The notes below the pieces were generated by a model. It was not told the DNA's origin, searched no databases, and worked only from the letters and a program-made list of their open reading frames with translations. Shown here one piece after another: positions 1 to 9,771 of a stretch of DNA of 34,079 nucleotides. The position numbers and the translations under genes were made by a program. Numbering within the stretch: the first letter of the stretch is position 1; every line of letters begins with the position of its first letter. The DNA lies in assembly GCF_000485595.1 (NCBI RefSeq), contig NW_014578094.1, positions 16,438-50,516 of the forward strand, read 5' to 3'. The DNA is from Priapulus caudatus (Eukaryota; Priapulida; Priapulimorpha; Priapulimorphida; Priapulidae).

Positions 1-92
1 ATGTATGTGTGTGTGTGTGTATGTATGTGTGTGTGTGTGTGCGTGCGTGCGCGCGTGTGCTTACGTACGTGCGTGCGTGCTTGATTGTGGGT
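1..92. repeat. (TG)n microsatellite with TGCG variants
   Basis: Alternating purine-pyrimidine tract of TG, TATG and CGTG units at the window edge. The related tract at 7870-8262 precedes the second copy of the same downstream block, so the microsatellite is part of the duplicated segment. Confidence 0.9.
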
Positions 93-312
93 GTGTATAT
101 ATTTACTAAGGAAAGTTAAAGGCCGTCGTTCCGCAATCAATACGCCAGCTAGGAAATAACAAGAAGTGCAAAGAGTGAGAACATTGTGGTTTTCGATAAT
201 ATCTCAAAACAATATTCGTTGTTTGAGACGTACAGGTTGACTATTTTGCACACATGATAAACGATGTATGCCGATTCCGATAACGCTTTGTGCATGCAAT
301 GCAACCGTGCAG

Positions 313-465
313 ATTACGCTAGCCCGATCTCCCAGTGAACCCACCGAAACCATGCACAACGCGAGTGCGCACTCCTTCGTGAACTATGCAAGATCAACAT
401 TCCAGTTTTATCAGGAGTTGATACATCAGATAGCGATTTTTCTGTCTGATTTTCTGCTCTCACAG
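313..465 (+). CDS. Candidate exon, GABA-B-like receptor ligand-binding domain (upstream part)
   Basis: The open segment lies between an acceptor (CGTGCAG) and a good donor (CACAG|GTAAGC), phase 0 at both ends, 51 codons. Its text includes HNASAHSFVNY and ends HQIAIFLSDFLLSQ. The order helix, then a strand IAIF, fits the receptor segment where GABA-B proteins read like CNAT...IAIIGSGCS, but the usual cysteine is absent and identity is low. The frame would join exon 810-894, also phase 0. The counterpart at 8511-8672 is frameshifted. The assignment rests on position, phase and weak similarity, so it is tentative; a chance open frame is the alternative. Confidence 0.33.
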
Positions 466-809
466 GTAAGCTTCATTCGATGGTTTCGTGAATGATAGCA
501 TGTAGATGTGTAAATGATGATCATGTAGCATGAGCAATTCCTATCCTATCATGTCTTGATTAATATGCGCCCAGCATAGTCTATATTCATCATCAGTTTC
601 TACCTGCCATCGCAGGCACATCTCTTAACAAACCATCTATTAATAAACGTATGTTACAGAACGAAGATTTTGAACCTGCGACTTCACTGCCGCTGTCTTG
701 ATCACTCAATCTCACAACGTCCGTGGCGACATGACCGTGACTTGTTATCTGTAGCGCAGGTTCTTCTGTGTGAACGAAGCCCGTTCCCTGTGACATAATG
801 AGAATATAG

Positions 810-894
810 CCTGTTATACAAGACCGTGTTGCTGCGGCTATCGCTGGCATATGGCTGTGCGGTCGCCTTGTTCATCGGGCAACGTCGTCGGATG
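810..894 (+). CDS. Candidate exon, GABA-B-like receptor ligand-binding domain
   Basis: After an acceptor (AATATAG) the frame reads PVIQDRVAAAIAGIW, then CGRLVHRATSSD, up to a weak donor (G|GTTGAT). GABA-B receptors have a matching stretch of the form PVAEA...W......SY.SSSPALS, where the serines help hold the ligand. Spacing from the tryptophan to the ATSS motif agrees. It starts in phase 0, as needed after 313-465, and would end in phase 1. An exon covering the FPTFFR...FGW part would still be missing before 2982. Short length and the weak donor keep confidence low. Confidence 0.33.
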
Positions 895-913
895 GTTGAT
901 ATGTACCCATGAC

Positions 914-950
914 TAGAGTCCCTATATACAGACTGTATATAGGGACTCTA
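914..950. repeat. Perfect 18-bp inverted repeat, 1-nt spacer
   Basis: TAGAGTCCCTATATACAG, a single A, then its exact reverse complement. It is flanked on both sides by CCCATGAC. The copy near 9170-9205 is poorly preserved over the right arm. Confidence 0.9.
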
Positions 951-1029
951 CCCATGACCGCCCTTACTACAATGCAGCTGGTCATGCGAATGATCCAGAA
1001 TATTTCTCGTAGGAATAAACACTAACACA

Positions 1030-1055
1030 GACAGCGAGATGTAGATCTCGCTGTC
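1030..1055. repeat. 11-bp inverted repeat with 4-nt loop
   Basis: GACAGCGAGAT, loop GTAG, ATCTCGCTGTC. There is no T-run, and nothing suggests a transcript. It is present with one altered arm in the second copy near 9295. Confidence 0.85.
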
Positions 1056-1486
1056 AAATACAGAGACCAACAAGCTGGCAATTTATCACGGAGCAACGCT
1101 AACGCGTGTCACAGATTGTCTGCAGTCGGTATGTAGGCTACTTATATTTACTAGCTACGATTACGAATTCGAAAAGTATTACCACTAAAATGCTATGTCT
1201 ATTACTACTCCTATGTCACTATATTTCTAGCATGATAAAATTATTCTTATTAAATAATATTGAGAAATGTTGCTTGCTTAATATTTCATCACATTTCTTA
1301 TTTGTAGCGAGAAGAAGTGAGTGAAAAGGTCCCAGGGAATAATACCAAGCATCGTGATTTGGTGCTGTGCATTCGTAGCGCCGTGGTCTCTTGCTATGGA
1401 GCCGAGGAAAAACTAGTGGCGCGCTGAACGATCATAGACTTCACACGGCTTCGTATCGCACAACATATCAACGTTAACCGAAGAAC

Positions 1487-2950
1487 AATTTATCATTATC
1501 ATTATCTTTTTTCACTATTATTTCCTTATATGCATCTGATCCGCTACAGATGCACATGTAATAATTAGATTTTATATGTTGGTACATTTTATGATAGGCT
1601 TTATATTAGATCAAAAATGCATCCGTTTAAGGAAAATTAGTTAAACGTAGCTAGATAGATATGTGTTGAAGCTCGGCTGCTTGTGCTGCGAGTGGGGCGA
1701 AGAGAAGACGGTGCACACGAATCAGTATGCCCAGTAGAACGGTAGATTTCAAGTGGTAATTTGATAAATAATTTGACACATCTATCGATCCATCAATCCA
1801 TCGATCTATCTCTGTCCATCGATCTATCTCTATCCACCTCGCGGCCGAAGTCTCTCGTTAGGGAAAAGCACGTTTTGTGTTAGTTTTAGTACCTTCCTAG
1901 CTCCATCCCGCTACTTCTATTACTGCCAATTATTCCAGATATAAACCTATTTCCACATAATTTAACATTAGCTCTGATTTTCAGCCCGCCGTCGAGATAT
2001 ACAACCGCCTCAAAAACTGCACCGGAATCAACTGTGACCATATATTGCTCTATGGGCCATATGCCTACGATGCAATATGGGCTATAGCAATGGGACTTAA
2101 CGCTAGCGCCACCTGGCTCCGGGAAAACAAAGCAGGGAAGAGGTTGGAGGATTTTGACTTCACTGACAAGATGCTCAAGGACGTGATGCTTAACCACACA
2201 AAATCGGTTCAGCTGCAAGGCGTTACGGTAATGATGAACTACATCCTGCTCTGCGCATCTTTACACAACAGTTTATTCGTTGTATGTACCCAGCAATTCT
2301 CACCCCTATGTGTCTGCCATGTGATTTGCTCTTGCCTTTTTCTGCTGTGTTCCTGGCTGCGTGTACGCAATCGTTCTTAATTTCCACATTAAGGTTATCT
2401 TCACTACGAGAGAAGATGAGTATCTCAGTGCATTACTCGACGAATTACTAATCTGTTTGCCTCACGCCATCTCCACACAAAATTCAGAGCAACAATATTA
2501 GACACACCTACGGTGTTATTACGGTCGTAACCTATACACACATGTATACGTACTTGTGGTCATCGGCATGTATGACAAAACCTTAGAAGGTTTCATTTAT
2601 CTAAAGGTAGGAATTAACAGATTTTGTACTTTTACATGTTTTTTATATAGTTCTCTATTGCTAGATAACCGTTTTTACGAACATGGCACGCCAGCACATT
2701 TATTCTGCGTGCATGTGGATTGTACTGCTATTGAACTCGCCATACCATTGCTATTGCAATACTTCACTCTATTCCAGCCTCTCAGTTATCGTTTCAAGCA
2801 CGTACAATGCGGCTAGTGCCGTTCATATAACGACTGTGATATTTAAAAGGCAGAACTTAAATCTCGAGAACAGAAACTTGTGCGCAGACCTCCCGTCATA
2901 GTAGTCAACGATTTATAACCTACGACGTGAACACTGCTGAGCTTGTGTTA
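1487..2950. repeat. Duplicated block Y, clean copy
   Basis: Starts at ATCATTATCATTATC and ends near GTTAACGAA. It is repeated in the same orientation at 6283-7838 with many small indels. It contains one receptor exon (1985-2227); the rest reads as intron-like AT-rich sequence. In this copy it sits after block X and before exon 2982-3120, which breaks the protein order expected of the receptor. Confidence 0.85.
1985..2227 (+). CDS. GABA-B-receptor-like ligand-binding domain exon (intact, out of order)
   Basis: An 81-codon exon between acceptor TTTTCAG and donor ACG|GTAATG, phase 0 at both ends. Landmarks are PAVEIYNRLKNCTG near the start, GPYAYDAIWAIAMGLN in the middle, LEDFDFTDKMLKDVMLN and LQGVT at the end. 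This order is that of the C-terminal half of the GABA-B Venus flytrap domain (AYDAIW...ALN, DFNYT, F.GVSG in the family). Where mammalian GABBR1 has a ligand-contacting Glu four residues before AYD (by recollection), this exon has Tyr, more like GABBR2. There are two N-glycosylation sequons (NCT, NAS). It lies upstream of exon 2982, although its protein segment belongs after exon 5738-5932. Confidence 0.85.
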
Positions 2951-2981
2951 ACGAAGACCAGCAATCTGTGTTGCCATATAG

Positions 2982-3120
2982 GATCAATGTCATTCTCCAC
3001 TTCTCATTCAACGAACAGGCGACCGATAAATTGCTAACGATGCTGCGAATAAACGGTTACGATGTCGTCACTACTGAAGTTTTCCAAACAGACCCAACCA
3101 ATCAAATCCAAAATATACAG
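2982..3120 (+). CDS. GABA-B-receptor-like ligand-binding domain exon
   Basis: The exon follows acceptor CCATATAG and ends at CAG|GTAGGC; 46 codons plus one leading base. It reads INVILHFSFNEQATDKLLTM, then GYDVVTTEVFQTDPTNQIQN. This matches the receptor segment after the FGW motif: a strand, a helix, a strand, then the TFxxDPTxxVxNL motif typical of GABA-B receptors. It ends in phase 0 and continues directly into MRDARII of exon 4962. The upstream neighbour must supply two bases, which neither 465 nor 894 does, so at least one exon is missing or unseen. Confidence 0.85.
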
Positions 3121-3350
3121 GTAGGCCTATATAGCGCAATGCGTGTTCGTGGGAGTCTAACACGCACCGCGGATTAGTCCCGATTATATTTTCTTAGAAT
3201 CCGAGCAAATAGCTGAATAGAATTGAATCTAGCCGTATAAACCCTACTTCTGCGTGTTATAAGTGTGTGTTGAAATGTGAATCGTGAAATTACCGTGCAA
3301 CCGCATTGAAATATTTTATACAATATGCCTAATATGTGTATAACATAATA

Positions 3351-3397
3351 TCAAGTGCTAATAGTACATTATTAGCATGTATTATATTCGCTCTTGA
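3351..3397. mobile_element. Palindromic mini-element, degenerate copy, 5-bp target duplication
   Basis: Starts TCAAGTGCTAATA and ends TATTCGCTCTTGA, arms matching at 11 of 13 positions. TAATA flanks it exactly on both sides (3346-3350 and 3398-3402). It lies in the intron between the 2982 and 4962 exons. The ends match those of the better preserved copies at 15472, 28915 and 32654. Confidence 0.65.
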
Positions 3398-4097
3398 TAA
3401 TATGTATATATATATAATATAATATGCGTAATATGTGTAAAACGTGTATATAAATGTATACATGCAATGTACCTAATTTTCGTGGACTGCGAACATACGC
3501 TATTACGTTGCGAACCACGTACTGATGCGAGTTTATCGATTAAAAGTACAATTATCTATTAAAAGTATAATCACGGCAACGTTGTATGCGTTTCTCCTGA
3601 GTTAGCGTCCTAACTTGGTTGTTACAGATGCTACATGAGGTTGCCTCCATAGCGCACAAGTTTCCCACGCTCTTATGTGAATTATACAAAAGCTTTAGAA
3701 TGCTAATCAGCCGTACACCGTTTATTGGTCTTTGCCGCCTAATTACGGGTGAACTTACTCACGTAGACTAGCAATTACAAGCTTGCCGTGCGAGAGCAGT
3801 TATTACACATTTCAGTCTTGATACGCAAGAACATATAACACTAAACACACAAAACACAAAACTTGCCATCTGTATTTCTTATACATATAACAGAATGAAA
3901 CCATAGAATGCGTAATATCGGTGTCCTATAACTCCAACTCATATGGTGAACGTTAGAGGTACAAAATAAACCTGTGCATATGTATGCATATGCATGCATA
4001 GTTTTTGTTACGCTATCGCCACATCTCTTTGTGCGTGTGGGCGTGGGCGTGCGCGACCGATATGTGTGTATATATATATATATATAAACACACACAC

Positions 4098-4178
4098 AGA
4101 TAGATAGATAGAGAAATAGATAGATAGATAGAACGATGGATAGATAAATAGATAGATCGATAGATAGATAGAACGATG

Positions 4179-4223
<45 letters not shown>

Positions 4224-4275
4224 CTAGATAGATAGATAGATAGATTGATAGATAGATAAATAGATAGAAAGATGA

Positions 4276-4326
<51 letters not shown>

Positions 4327-4396
4327 TAAAGATGGATAGATAGTTAGATAGATAGATGGATGGATAGATAGATATATAGATAAATAGATGGATGGC

Positions 4397-4471
<75 letters not shown>

Positions 4472-4481
4472 GGAAAAGATG

Positions 4482-4573
<92 letters not shown>

Positions 4574-4579
4574 CGTTGT

Positions 4580-4630
<51 letters not shown>

Positions 4631-4634
4631 CGAT

Positions 4635-4669
<35 letters not shown>
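4098..4669. repeat. (GATA)n microsatellite, about 570 bp
   Basis: Long GATA array with interruptions such as GAACGATGG, AAGATGGATA and TACGTTGTA. It fills the middle of the intron between exons 3120 and 4962, after a short TA and CA tract at 4072-4097. Open frames across it (YLSI repeats on the minus strand) are products of the repeat. Confidence 0.98.
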
Positions 4670-4961
4670 GCTTGAGGAGGAATATATATATATATTTATA
4701 TATATAGCTATATAAAGCTGCGTATTCCATGGGTAACTACTGCCATGTACAACGTATTTTCCCTTGGTGTGCTATTTTTGGCTAGTAGGAATATGGAATC
4801 TGACAGACTGACATCAAAGCGGTGATCTATGCATATATTTATAGACGCATGCTTAGTTATGCGTAATAACATAACGACCCCGGTATATATAGTTTGTCAT
4901 AAAACAAATTATATAGAGTATAAGGAAATGTGATTACAGTAAGTTTTTATCCTCTTTTTAG

Positions 4962-5027
4962 ATGCGAGACGCGAGGATTATTTTCCTGTTCGTCTATGAA
5001 CATAAAACTGCAACTGTTTTTTGCGAG
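4962..5027 (+). CDS. GABA-B-receptor-like ligand-binding domain exon (22 codons)
   Basis: A short exon between acceptor CTCTTTTTAG and donor GAG|GTATGC, phase 0 at both ends. It reads MRDARIIFLF then VYEHKTATVFCE. The family has [20 protein letters not shown] here. The Tyr of VYE aligns with the Tyr that contacts agonist in GABBR1 (by recollection), and the Cys-Glu end is conserved. It joins QIQNIQ of the previous exon to VYKRQLFG of the next without breaking frame, so three consecutive exons support one gene. Confidence 0.85.
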
Positions 5028-5269
5028 GTATGCATAGGTTACCGATATTCATAACTAGAAGGGGGGATCGGGCGTTTACTGGGTTATCCTCGCGACCAAA
5101 ATGTGATAGTTTTCTGTTTTAAGGGAAAGTAGAGAATAAGAAACGCTACTTCAATAATGCATTGGTAGAGCAAAGAGTTTTAAAGCGAGAACATAATTAA
5201 CCTATAATGTTATAGGCTGCTGCCATGAAAACTGTAATTGCACAATGTTAGTTAAGGAGAAATGTATAT

Positions 5270-5540
5270 AATGCAAGGGGTAACATGACGAAACCGAACG
5301 TAACGTTAGGAAACGTAACGTTCCATGACCGTAACATGTGAGGCTATCATAAATTAGCATGACATTCTAGTTTACGTTAACCATGAGTATGTGCAAAAAG
5401 TTGTAATGCAAACAATAGTACTATGTTCCGTGATAGGTACTATGAAGAGTGCAAGGGTTAACATAATGAAACACAACGTAAGAAACGTAACGTAACATAA
5501 GAAACCGTAACATAAGTGAGTCTGTAATGAATTGAAAATA
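5270..5540. repeat. Two diverged units rich in GTAACGT/AAACG, intronic
   Basis: The stretches 5270-5365 and 5455-5540 share text of the type AACATGACGAAAC...AACGTAACGT...CCGTAACATAAGTGAG, about 185 bp apart in the same orientation. They lie in the intron between the 4962 and 5738 exons. Nothing else was recognised in this intron. Confidence 0.5.
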
Positions 5541-5737
5541 CATTATAACGAACCTTAATTATGGGTGTATGTAACAAAAGTATATTATGGAGATTTCGTA
5601 TGCTGAATTAGACATATTTAATTGGTTAGACAGAATTAGGAAATATTTGGTTAAATAAAGTTAAACCATAATAATTTCGGGATAAATAGCGTTATCATTA
5701 GAGAATCCTTCTAACAATCGAGCATTTCTATTCGAAG

Positions 5738-5932
5738 GTGTACAAAAGGCAGCTGTTCGGGGAACGCTATGTTTGGATCGTCAGTGGTTCGTGGTCAAAG
5801 GACTGGTGGCTAACTAACAACGGTGACCACAACTGTACAGTGGAGGAGTTATTGAAGGCTAGCAGCCATTTCGTAAACTTGCTGCCGGCGAATGTTGACT
5901 ATAGGCAACAGAGAGTGACCATCGCAGGCCGG
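5738..5932 (+). CDS. GABA-B-receptor-like ligand-binding domain exon
   Basis: A 65-codon exon between acceptor TTCGAAG and donor CGG|GTGCGT, phase 0 at both ends. It begins VYKRQLFGERYVWIVSGSW, then KDWWLTNNGDHNCTVEELLK, and ends LLPANVDYRQQRVTIAGR. The family pattern (C)E.YK..L.G..YVW...GW...WW, then NCTVEE(M/L), then LNP, is followed closely, and is the clearest GABA-B signature in the window. NCT is a likely glycosylation site. The frame stays open past the donor into a low-complexity TCC tract, which is intron. The next exon by protein order is the broken one at 6779, not the intact one at 1985. Confidence 0.88.
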
Positions 5933-6147
5933 GTGCGTAAAAGCCCAACCCGTTTATGTCTTCCTTTCGCCATCTTTTTTTGCTTTGCCCTTTTTCTTAT
6001 TATTATTGTACGTCTTCTTCTCATTCTCTATGTTTATGTTCTACTTCTTGTTCGTATTCGTCCATCTATTCACCGTCTTCATTTCTTTCTCTTAATCGTC
6101 TTCTCCCGTTCTTCTGTGTCCCTCGCTCTTCTTCTTCGCCTCTTTCT

Positions 6148-6266
6148 CCTCCTCGCCTCCTCCTCCTCCTCCTCCTCCTCCTCCTCCTCCTCCGCCTCCT
6201 CCTCCTCCTCTTCTTCCTTTTCCTCCTCTTTTCCTCCTCCTCCTCCTCCGTCTCCTCCTCCTCCTA
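6148..6266. repeat. (TCC)n polypyrimidine tract
   Basis: Nearly pure C/T run with CTC, TTC and GCC interruptions, in the intron after the 5738 exon. It yields serine, leucine or glutamate low-complexity frames that are not genes. Confidence 0.95.
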
Positions 6267-6282
6267 TTTCTTTTTCTTTCTC

Positions 6283-7838
6283 TTGATCATTATCATTATC
6301 TTTTTTCACTATTATTTCCTTATATGCATCTGATCCGCTACAGATGACATGTAAATAATTCGATTTTATATGTTGGTACATTTATGATAAGCTTTATATT
6401 AGATCAAAAATGCATCCGTTTAAAAAATTAGTTAAACGTAGCTAGATAGATATGTGTTGAAGCTCGGCTGCTTGTGCTGCGAGTGGGAAGGAAGAGAAGA
6501 CGGTGCACACGAATCAGTATGCCCAGTAGAACGGAGATTTTTCAAGTGGTAATTTGATAAATAATTTGACACATCTATCGATCCATCAATCCATCGATCT
6601 TATCTCTGTCCATCGATCTATCTCTATCCACCTCGCGCCGAAGTCTCGTCGTTAGGGAAAAGCACGTTTTGTGTTAGTTTTTAGTACCTTCCTAGCTCCA
6701 TCCCGCTACTTCTATTACTGGCCAATTATTCAGATATAAACCTATTCCACATAATTAACATTAAGCTGCTGTTTTCAGCCGCCGTCGAGATAATACAACC
6801 GCCTCAAAAAACTGCACCGGAATCAACTGTGACCATATATTGCTCTATGGGCCATATGCCTACGACGTGCAATATGGGCTATAGGCAATGGGACTTAACG
6901 CTAGCGCCACTCTGGCTCCGGGAAAACAAAGCAGGAAGAGGTTGGAGGATTTTGACTTCAACTGACAAGATGCTCAGAGGACGTGATGCTTAACCACACA
7001 AAAATCGGTTCAGCTGCAAGGCTTAGCGGTAATCGTATGAACCTAAGCATCCTGCTCTCTGCATTTACACAATCAGTTTAGTCAGTTGTAGTACCGCGCG
7101 TTCCAGCAATTCTCACCCCTATGTGTCTCCAATGTGATTGCTCTGACGCCTTTGTTCTGTGCTGTGTTGCGCTGCTTGCGTGTACGTCAATCGTTCTGAA
7201 TTTCCACATTAAAGGTTACCTTCACACACGAAAGAAATTGAGTAATCTCAGTGGCATACTCGAACGAATACTAATCTTGTTCTGCCTGCACGGCTCTCGC
7301 CACAGCAAATCAAGAGGCAACATATATTAGACACACCTACGCGTGTTATATACGGTCGGTTAACGCTATTACACATACAATGTATAGCGTACGTACTGTG
7401 GTCGATACACGCAATGTAGTGACAAAAACCTTAGAAGGTTTGCATTTATCTTACAAGTAGGAATTAACAGATTTCTTTAACTTTAACATGCTTTTTATAT
7501 ATAGTCTCCTATCTGCTAGACTAAACCGTTTTCTTACGAGACAAGGCACGCCAGCACATTTATTCTGCGTGCATCGTGGATTGTAACTGCTATGGAACTC
7601 GCGCATATGCCTGGCCATTGCTATTTGCAATTACTTCACTCTATGTCAGGCCTCCGTTCATTATCGTTCACAACACGTCCAGATACGGCAGTGCCGTTCA
7701 TCCATAACGACTGGTGATATTTAAAAGGCAGAACGTAAATCCTCGAGAACAGACTTGGTGCGCCAGACCATCCCGTCATAGTAGTCAGAACGATTTTATA
7801 ACCCTACGACGTGAACACTGCTGAGCTGTGTTAACGAA
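6283..7838. repeat. Duplicated block Y', noisy copy
   Basis: Second copy of 1487-2950, same orientation, about 6% longer. Differences are mainly one- to three-base insertions with some deletions, spread equally over exon and intron. Its position directly after exon 5738-5932 is what the receptor order requires. At the right end it runs into block X' through a short A-run and a TG microsatellite. Confidence 0.85.
6779..7028 (+). pseudogene. GABA-B-receptor-like exon, frameshifted copy
   Basis: Copy of exon 1985-2227, between acceptor GTTTTCAG and a GCG|GTAATC donor-like site. It contains repeated single-base insertions and deletions (for example an extra A in GAGATAATAC, an extra T in CACTCTGG, a lost G in GCAGGAAG), so no frame stays open. 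Text matching AYD...W and DF still shows in pieces of different frames. The indel pattern resembles uncorrected long-read sequence more than decay by mutation. In the true genome this may be an intact exon completing the gene at 2982-5932. Confidence 0.75.
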
Positions 7839-7869
7839 TAATGTTAGCGCAATTAATATTTAAAAAAAA

Positions 7870-7871
7870 AA

Positions 7872-7914
<43 letters not shown>

Positions 7915-8262
7915 ATCAATGTTATGTATGATTGTGTGGTGCTGGTGTGTAAGTGTGTGTGTGTGTTGTAGTGTGTGTGTGATTATGTATGTATGCTATG
8001 TGTGGTGTGTGTGTGGTCGTGCGTGCCGTGCTGTGCGTCGTGCTGGTGCGTGCGTTGCGTGCGTGCGTGCGTGCGTGCTCATGTATTATGTAGTATGTAA
8101 TGTATGTGTATGTATGTATATGTTTGTGTTGTGTGTGTGTTGTGTGTGTGTGTGTAGTGTGTGTGTGTGTGTGAGTTGTGTGTGTGTGTTGTGTGTATTG
8201 CGTGGTGTGTATATGTGTGTGTGTTGGCGTGCGTAGGCGCGTCGTGTGCTGCGTACGATACG
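7870..8262. repeat. (TG)n / CGTG microsatellite, about 390 bp
   Basis: TG array with TATG, CGTG and TGGTG interruptions, preceded by an A10 run. It corresponds to the tract at 1-92 but is much longer. Confidence 0.95.
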
Positions 8263-8510
8263 TGGCGTGCGTGCTTGATTGGGTTGTATAATATATTACT
8301 AATGAGAATTAACGCCGTCCGTCCGCAATCAATACGACGAGCCGCTAGAGAAATAACAAGAAGTGCTCAAAGAGTGAGAACATTGTGTTTCTGATAGATA
8401 TCTCAAACAATATTCGTTGTTTGAACTACAGTTTACTATTTTTGCAATCACATGATTAACGATCGTATCCTATTTCCGATAAACGCTTTGTCTGCAATCA
8501 ACCGGGCAAG

Positions 8511-8672
8511 ATTAACGCTAGCCCGACTCCCAGTGAACCCAACCGAAAACCATGCACAAACGCGAGCGCACTGCCCTTCGTGAACTATGTCAAGATCATA
8601 CATCTAGTTTTATACTAGGAGTTGAACATCAGCATAGCGGGATTTTCTGTCCTGATTCGTCTGCTCTCACAG
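8511..8672 (+). pseudogene. Frameshifted copy of candidate exon 313-465
   Basis: Begins ATTAACGCTAGCCCGAC and ends CTCTCACAG|GTAAGC. It is 162 bp against 153 bp in the clean copy, with at least six small indels. It has the same uncertain identity as the clean copy. Confidence 0.35.
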
Positions 8673-9051
8673 GTAAGCTTCATTCGATGGGTTTCGTGAA
8701 ATGATAGCAATGTACGATAGTGTAGAGAGTATGATCGATGTAAGGTCATGGAGCCCAAGTTCCTAATTCCTAGTCATGTTCTGTATTAATATTCGCCTGC
8801 CACAATAGTCTTATATCATACATCAGCTTCTCTACCCTGCCATCGCAGCACATGCTCTAACAAACCACTCATTAATGAAACGATTTAACAGAACGAAGAA
8901 TTTTGAAACCTGCGACTCACGTGGCCGCAGTCTTGATCACATCAATCTCAACACGTCGCGTGCGACAATGACCAGTGACTTGTTTATCTGTAGCGCAAGG
9001 TTCTTGCTGTTGAAAGAAGCCCGTTTCCTCGTGACATAATAAGAATATAGG

Positions 9052-9152
9052 CCTGTGTAGAATACAAGATCCGTGTTCTGCTAGGCGCGGCCCTATCGCT
9101 GGCATAAATGCTGTGCGGTCGCAACTGTTCTATCCGGGCAACGTCGCGGATG
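9052..9152 (+). pseudogene. Frameshifted copy of candidate exon 810-894
   Basis: Matches 810-894 with about 16 extra bases and no open frame. The acceptor-like ATATAG is kept. Confidence 0.3.
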
Positions 9153-9771
9153 TGATATGTACCCTGAACTAATCCCTATATACAGCTGGTATGAGTAGGT
9201 CTCTTACGCGCATGGACCGCCCTTACACAAATGCAAGCTGTGCATTGACGAATGAGCCAGAATAATTCTCGTAGAATAGAACTACTAACACAGACAGCGA
9301 AAATGTAGATCTCGCTGTCAAATATCATGAAAGACCACCAGGTCTGGCAATTACACGGAGCATACGCTAACCGCGTGTCATATCATGCAGATTGTCTGCA
9401 GTCGTATGTATCGTCTACTTATCTATTTACTAGCGTACGATTACGAATTCCGAAAAGTGATACATAAAAAGCACTATGTGCTATTACACTTCCTAGTCAC
9501 TAGTATTCTAGCATGATAAAATATCTTAGATTTAAATACATATGAAGAAGTGCTGCTTAATATTCATCACAAATTTCTTATTTTAGCGAGCAAGAAGTGA
9601 GTGAAAGTCCCATGGAAAATAAAAAGCAACGTGATTTGGTGCTGTGCAATGTTCGTAGCGTACCGTGGTCTCTTGCTATGGAGCCCGGAGGTTAAAAACT
9701 AGTGGCGCGCTGAACGATCATGAGACTTCACTAGCGCTTCGATCGCACTAACATATCAAAGTTAACCGAAG

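Larger units (their letters stand above)
93..1486. repeat. Duplicated block X, clean copy
   Basis: This stretch recurs in the same orientation at about 8263-9771. The two are recognisably the same sequence throughout, but the second is about 8% longer because of scattered 1-3 base insertions. Block X holds two candidate receptor exons and two short hairpins. It ends at the shared text GAACAATTT, after which the two copies continue into different sequence. Outside the candidate exons nothing was recognised in it. Confidence 0.85.
8263..9771. repeat. Duplicated block X', noisy copy
   Basis: Second copy of 93-1486. It shows the same insertion-heavy differences as block Y'. It ends at GAACAATTT, after which unique sequence starts (TGACGACAAAG). 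The copies of both candidate exons are frameshifted here: 8511-8672 corresponds to 313-465, and about 9052-9152 to 810-894. Confidence 0.85.

Noticed and set aside
593-850. 85-codon minus-strand frame over candidate exon 810-894
   Set aside because: No motif, no matching intact frame in the second copy, and the opposite strand has a better explanation.
4344-4730. 128-codon Tyr-Leu-Ser-Ile repeat frame on the minus strand
   Set aside because: Product of the GATA microsatellite.
5933-6333. Ser/Leu-rich or Glu-rich frames continuing from the receptor exon
   Set aside because: Read-through past a good GTGCGT donor into a TCC tract; low complexity on both strands.
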